A stretch of DNA of 64,000 nt from Streptomyces sp. HB132. Its GTDB lineage: Bacteria > Actinomycetota > Actinomycetes > Streptomycetales > Streptomycetaceae. The stretch lies in contig NZ_JAFBGA010000003.1 of the NCBI RefSeq assembly GCF_016909575.1, positions 372,001 through 436,000 on the forward strand, written 5' to 3'. Numbering within the stretch: the stretch's first letter is position 1; each line of letters begins with the position of its first letter. Under the pieces are notes generated by a model, which made no database searches, was not told where the DNA came from, and saw only the letters and a program-made list of their open reading frames with translations. Shown here in pieces: positions 61,090 to 64,000 of this stretch. The translations under genes and the position numbers were made by a program.

Positions 61090-61380
61090 TCAGGAGCCGG
61101 GCCGCTCGGCCTTCTTCCGCCGGCGCCGTGCGCCGCTTGCGGAGGTCGGCTGACGGCTCCGGCTCGCCCTGCCCGCGGCGGTCCGTGCCCTCTCCTCGGG
61201 GCCCGTCCTCCACCCGGGGCCGATCCGGAGCATTGTCCCGAACGGCATCGCCGGTACCGGAAGGGCCGCGACGCCGAGACCGACGGCGGCGGCCCCGCCC
61301 GGCAGGAGGCCGAAGTCGTAGTCGCGGGACACCCTGTTCGACACCGCGCCCCGTCCTTTCCCCGCTCCGGTCGTCGACAC
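61090..61380 (-). CDS. Hypothetical protein, 96 aa
   Basis: The frame starts at a GTG (MSTTGAGKGRGAVSNRVSRD), has one hydrophobic segment (about 26-50, GLLPGGAAAVGLGVAALPVP), and ends with a very basic Arg/Lys-rich tail (SGARRRRKKAERPGS). Third positions are mostly G or C, supporting coding, but the SD is weak and I recognise no family. A possible small membrane or spurious protein; confidence is limited. Tandem with the downstream side of the Gfo/Idh/MocA gene. Confidence 0.5.
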   Translation of the reverse strand: MSTTGAGKGRGAVSNRVSRDYDFGLLPGGAAAVGLGVAALPVPAMPFGTMLRIGPGWRTGPEERARTAAGRASRSRQPTSASGARRRRKKAERPGS

Positions 61381-61425
61381 CCCCTGCCGGCTGTTCAGGG
61401 GCTGCCCGGGGTGACGGCGTGCGGG

Positions 61426-62349
61426 TCAGGCTCGCCCCAGCTCGGCCTCGGCCCGCGCGAGCACCTCCGTGAGCCTGAGCCCGAACCGTACGTCGCAGGG
61501 GTGCGCCACCCCTGTGCGGGCGGCCTCGGACAGCGCGTCCACGGCCGCCCGGAACGCGCCGAGCGCGTCGCCGCCTCCCTCCGGGAGGGCGGACACCCCC
61601 GTCTCGCCCCGGAACTCGACCTCGGTGCCCGCCGCGCCCGCGGGAGCGTCCAGGGCCAGCGTCACCGTGCTCGACGCCCCCGAGGTGTGCCGGAGCAGCA
61701 GATGGACGGCGTCGGCGGGCCCGCGGGCCGCGACCACCTCCGTCACGTCCCCCAGGACGGGGATCAGGACCGAGAGCGCGTGCGGGCCCACGTCCCACAG
61801 GCCCCCCTTCTCGCGGCGCCAGGGCGAGGCGGCGAACTCGTTGTCCGTTCCCGGGGCGAAGAGTGCGCCGATCCACGCCGCGCGGGCTGTGAACCAACCG
61901 CCCGACGCGGCCTGTTCGGCGATCCACGGGGCCGTGCCTCGGGCGAACCGCAGGGTGCAGAAGACCACGGAGGCGACCCCGGCCCGCTCGGCCGCGTCGG
62001 CGACCCCGCGCGCCGCCGCCACGGTGGTGGCGACCGGTTTGTCCAGCAGCAGGTGCCGTCCCGCGCCGGCGGCCCGGGCGGCCAGGGGCGCCTGGACGTC
62101 CGGAGGGACGGCGAAGGCCACCGCGTCGCTCGTGGCCAGGAGCGCGTCGAAACCCGCCTCACCGGTGTGCGCCTCGGTGCCGTGGGCGGCGGCGAGCGCC
62201 TCGGCCGCCTCGGCACGGCGGCCCCAGACACCGCTGAGTACGACCCCGGGGTGGGCGGCGAGGGCGGGGGCGTGGGTCCGGCGTGCCCAGGGGCCTGCCC
62301 CGACGAGGCCGATGCGCAGCGGCAGGGCGGAGGAGTCGTGTGTGGTCAT
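61426..62349 (-). CDS. Gfo/Idh/MocA-family oxidoreductase
   Basis: The 307-residue NAD(P)-dependent dehydrogenase has the N-terminal Rossmann motif LRIGLVGAGPWARRTHAPAL, the family HLLLDKPVATT with catalytic Lys-Pro, and KGGLWDVGPHALSVLIPVLG near the dimer-forming sheet. Members act on sugars, inositol or related polyols; the substrate here is not evident. The start is the ATG at 62349 (MTTHDSSALPL); the frame open to 62514 lacks similarity and would overlap the glnII control region. Confidence 0.9.
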   Translation of the reverse strand: MTTHDSSALPLRIGLVGAGPWARRTHAPALAAHPGVVLSGVWGRRAEAAEALAAAHGTEAHTGEAGFDALLATSDAVAFAVPPDVQAPLAARAAGAGRHLLLDKPVATTVAAARGVADAAERAGVASVVFCTLRFARGTAPWIAEQAASGGWFTARAAWIGALFAPGTDNEFAASPWRREKGGLWDVGPHALSVLIPVLGDVTEVVAARGPADAVHLLLRHTSGASSTVTLALDAPAGAAGTEVEFRGETGVSALPEGGGDALGAFRAAVDALSEAARTGVAHPCDVRFGLRLTEVLARAEAELGRA

Positions 62350-62498
62350 GCCGCCAGTCTGCCCGGCCGCAGGGACGGCAACGGCCGGGAGGCGGGGCGG
62401 CCCCGGGACGGCTCGGGCCGGAACGCATCCGGTGCGCCGCAGGGTGAGACGCCCCGGAGCGGTGGGGACCTGCCGTGCGACATCCTCGGGAAACCTCG

Positions 62499-62536
62499 GT
62501 AACACCGGGTTCACATTCGGGCAACGGTCGGGAAAT
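62499..62536 (+). promoter_or_regulatory. GlnR binding site upstream of glnII (two boxes)
   Basis: GTAAC-n6-TTCAC-n6-GCAAC-n6-GAAAT keeps the GlnR spacing exactly, ending 55 bases before the glnII start. GlnR control of glnII is established in S. coelicolor. Confidence 0.85.
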
Positions 62537-62591
62537 CGCGTCTTGCGAAGCTGCGCACCACAGACCGCAGCACCCGCAAAGGATGGCGTCC

Positions 62592-63626
62592 GTGACGTTC
62601 AAGGCTGAGTACATCTGGATCGACGGCACCGAGCCGACCGCCAAGCTTCGCTCCAAGACGAAGATCATGGCCGGCAGCCCCTCGCAGCGCGCGGCGGATC
62701 TGCCCATCTGGGGCTTCGACGGTTCGAGCACCAACCAGGCCGAGGGCCACGCGTCCGACCGGGTCCTCAAGCCGGTCTTCGCGTGTCCGGACCCGATCCG
62801 CGGCGGTGACGACATCCTCGTCCTGTGCGAGGTCTTCAACATCGACATGACTCCGCACGAGTCCAACACCCGTGCCTCGCTGCGCCCGGTCGCCGAGCAG
62901 TTCGCGGGCCAGGAGCCGATCTTCGGCATCGAGCAGGAGTACACGTTCTTCGACGGGCACCGTCCGCTCGGCTTCCCCGAGGGGGGCTTCCCCGCCGCGC
63001 AGGGCGGTTACTACTGCGGTGTGGGCTCCGACGAGATCTTCGGCCGTGACATCGTCGAGAAGCACCTGGACAACTGCCTCGCGGCGGGCCTCGCCATCTC
63101 CGGCATCAACGCCGAGGTCATGCCCGGCCAGTGGGAGTTCCAGGTCGGCCCGGTCTCGCCGCTGGAGGTCTCCGACCACCTGTGGATCGCCCGCTGGCTG
63201 CTCTACCGCACCGCCGAGGACTTCAACGTCTCCGCGACCCTGGACCCGAAGCCGGTCAAGGGCGACTGGAACGGCGCGGGCGCGCACACCAATTTCTCGA
63301 CGAAGGCGATGCGCGAGGGCTACGAGGCGATCATCACCGCGGCCGAGTCGCTCGGCGAGGGCTCGAAGCCGATGGACCACGTCAAGAACTACGGCGCGGG
63401 CATCGACGACCGGCTGACCGGCCTGCACGAGACCGCCCCGTGGAACGAGTACAGCTACGGGGTCTCCGACCGCGGCGCCTCGGTCCGCATCCCGTGGCAG
63501 GTCGAGCAGGACCGGAAGGGCTACATCGAGGACCGCCGTCCGAACGCCAACGTCGACCCGTACGTGGTCACGCGGCTGATCGTCGACACCTGCTGCACCG
63601 CGCTGGAGAAGGCCGGCCAGGTCTGA
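62592..63626 (+). CDS. glnII: Glutamine synthetase type II (GlnII)
   Basis: This 344-residue eukaryote-like GSII makes glutamine and is typical of Streptomyces and Frankia. The start MTFKAEYIWIDGTEPTAKLR, LPIWGFDGSSTNQAEGHASD, EQEYTFFDG, GINAEVMPGQWEFQVGP and DWNGAGAHTNFSTKAMR are all as expected. GSII lacks the adenylylation site of GSI, so control is mainly through GlnR. The GTG at 62592 with AAAGGA upstream gives the homologous N-terminus; the ATG three codons earlier is less likely. Confidence 0.96.
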   Translation: MTFKAEYIWIDGTEPTAKLRSKTKIMAGSPSQRAADLPIWGFDGSSTNQAEGHASDRVLKPVFACPDPIRGGDDILVLCEVFNIDMTPHESNTRASLRPVAEQFAGQEPIFGIEQEYTFFDGHRPLGFPEGGFPAAQGGYYCGVGSDEIFGRDIVEKHLDNCLAAGLAISGINAEVMPGQWEFQVGPVSPLEVSDHLWIARWLLYRTAEDFNVSATLDPKPVKGDWNGAGAHTNFSTKAMREGYEAIITAAESLGEGSKPMDHVKNYGAGIDDRLTGLHETAPWNEYSYGVSDRGASVRIPWQVEQDRKGYIEDRRPNANVDPYVVTRLIVDTCCTALEKAGQV

Positions 63627-63645
63627 TCCGTCACCGGCTCGGCAC

Positions 63646-63675
63646 GAAGGGGCGTCCGCGTGCGGGCGCCCCTTC
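63646..63675 (+). terminator. glnII terminator
   Basis: GAAGGGGCG (63646-63654) and CGCCCCTTC (63667-63675) are perfect complements, with further partial pairing inside. Confidence 0.82.
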
Positions 63676-63808
63676 GGCGTGCCCGGCCGTTCGGGAGCGT
63701 CCAGGACCGGCGGTACGGAAGGCGGCCGTGAGGAACCAGACACAGCGGTCCGTATCGACGGGTGAGAGAACCCTGCTGCACGGCTCCGATCTCTGCTTCA
63801 ATGGGGGC

Positions 63809-63928
63809 ATGGCCAGCTTCCAGTGCACCGCGTCGGGTCGCAGCGACCTCGAGCCGTTCTGGCCCTCCCGTCAGCACCATGACTTCGACCGGGTGTGTTG
63901 CCGCGCGTGGAACGCGCAGGCCCTCTAA
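63809..63928 (+). CDS. Putative 39-residue leader peptide or small protein
   Basis: The frame begins MASFQCTASGRSDLEPFWPS and ends DRVCCRAWNAQAL before TAA. There is no proper SD, but TTCAAT seven bases upstream could be a -10 box for a leaderless mRNA. The adjacent cysteines and the short length suggest a leader peptide for a gene beyond the right edge, though no attenuator can be seen in the remaining 72 bases. Confidence 0.45.
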   Translation: MASFQCTASGRSDLEPFWPSRQHHDFDRVCCRAWNAQAL

Positions 63929-64000
63929 AGCCGCCTCACCCCGGCCTTCGGCCCGCGCGTACGACGTACGTCCTCGACGACTCCTCGCGCGAAAGAGCTG

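Noticed and set aside
1..64000. tRNA genes, CRISPR arrays, insertion sequences, prophage or integration sites
   Set aside because: No transposase, integrase, spaced identical repeats or tRNA-like clover-leaf sequence was recognised in either strand.

Overview
The window is a chromosomal core segment from a Streptomyces species. The evidence is high GC with strongly G/C-biased third codon positions, frequent GTG starts, an actinobacterial bc1-aa3 respiratory branch (a diheme cytochrome c and a CtaF-type oxidase subunit), a SAM-IV riboswitch, GlnR boxes, a homodimeric pyruvate dehydrogenase E1 and two glutamine synthetases of different types. As I remember it, the gene order closely resembles S. 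coelicolor from about SCO2143 to SCO2210. No insertion sequence, prophage, CRISPR array, tRNA or rRNA gene was seen.

Layout. 0-4.6 kb: end of an unidentified conserved gene, a zinc-ribbon protein, a rhomboid protease coupled to an Lrp/AsnC effector-domain protein, a class-V aminotransferase behind a SAM-IV riboswitch, and trpD. 4.7-14 kb: respiratory chain, with qcrC-qcrA-qcrB and ctaC-ctaD-ctaF as tightly overlapping operons, ctaE, a degenerate receiver protein and a lipoprotein L,D-transpeptidase. 14-20.6 kb: a cysteine desulfurase-TusA fusion, adenosine kinase, a membrane-anchored protein, erpA and nadA. 20.8-30.5 kb: an RND transporter, a NarL-type two-component system, pspA with its PspAA partner, a DUF3043 protein, a methyltransferase and an HtrA-type lipoprotein protease. 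30.5-36.4 kb: cobU (fused to a metallo-beta-lactamase-like domain), cobT, cobS and pepA. 36.7-43.7 kb: lpd, a two-lipoyl-domain E2, a GntR regulator and aceE, which together can supply the whole pyruvate dehydrogenase complex. 43.8-53.6 kb: a WYL regulator, DUF4240, an SDR, an FAD oxidoreductase, a TPR regulator, lipB, lipA and small membrane proteins. lipA and lipB make the lipoyl cofactor needed by the E2. 53.6-64 kb: glnA and glnII, each behind a two-box GlnR site, bracketing an accessory region.

The most unusual element is a three-gene minus-strand operon at 55.3-58.9 kb between the two glutamine synthetase genes. It encodes an Fe(II)/2-oxoglutarate oxygenase of the ArpA/HalD-BesD type that keeps the hydroxylase HxD motif, a class I SAM methyltransferase, and a member of the eukaryote-like choline/carnitine O-acyltransferase family. 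The order hydroxylate, N-methylate, O-acylate suggests biosynthesis of a carnitine-like acyl-betaine from an amino acid. This pathway is an inference from family membership and order only. Its promoter region holds several inverted repeats and a GlnR-like half-site, so nitrogen control is possible. An FGE-sulfatase-like protein lies just upstream.

Other points worth attention are the riboswitch expression platform with a six-codon upstream ORF, a perfect palindrome over the ctaE start codon, an abnormal poly-G/poly-C stretch at 18.63-18.77 kb that may be an assembly artefact, and a 58-nt identical repeat inside the E2 lipoyl domains.
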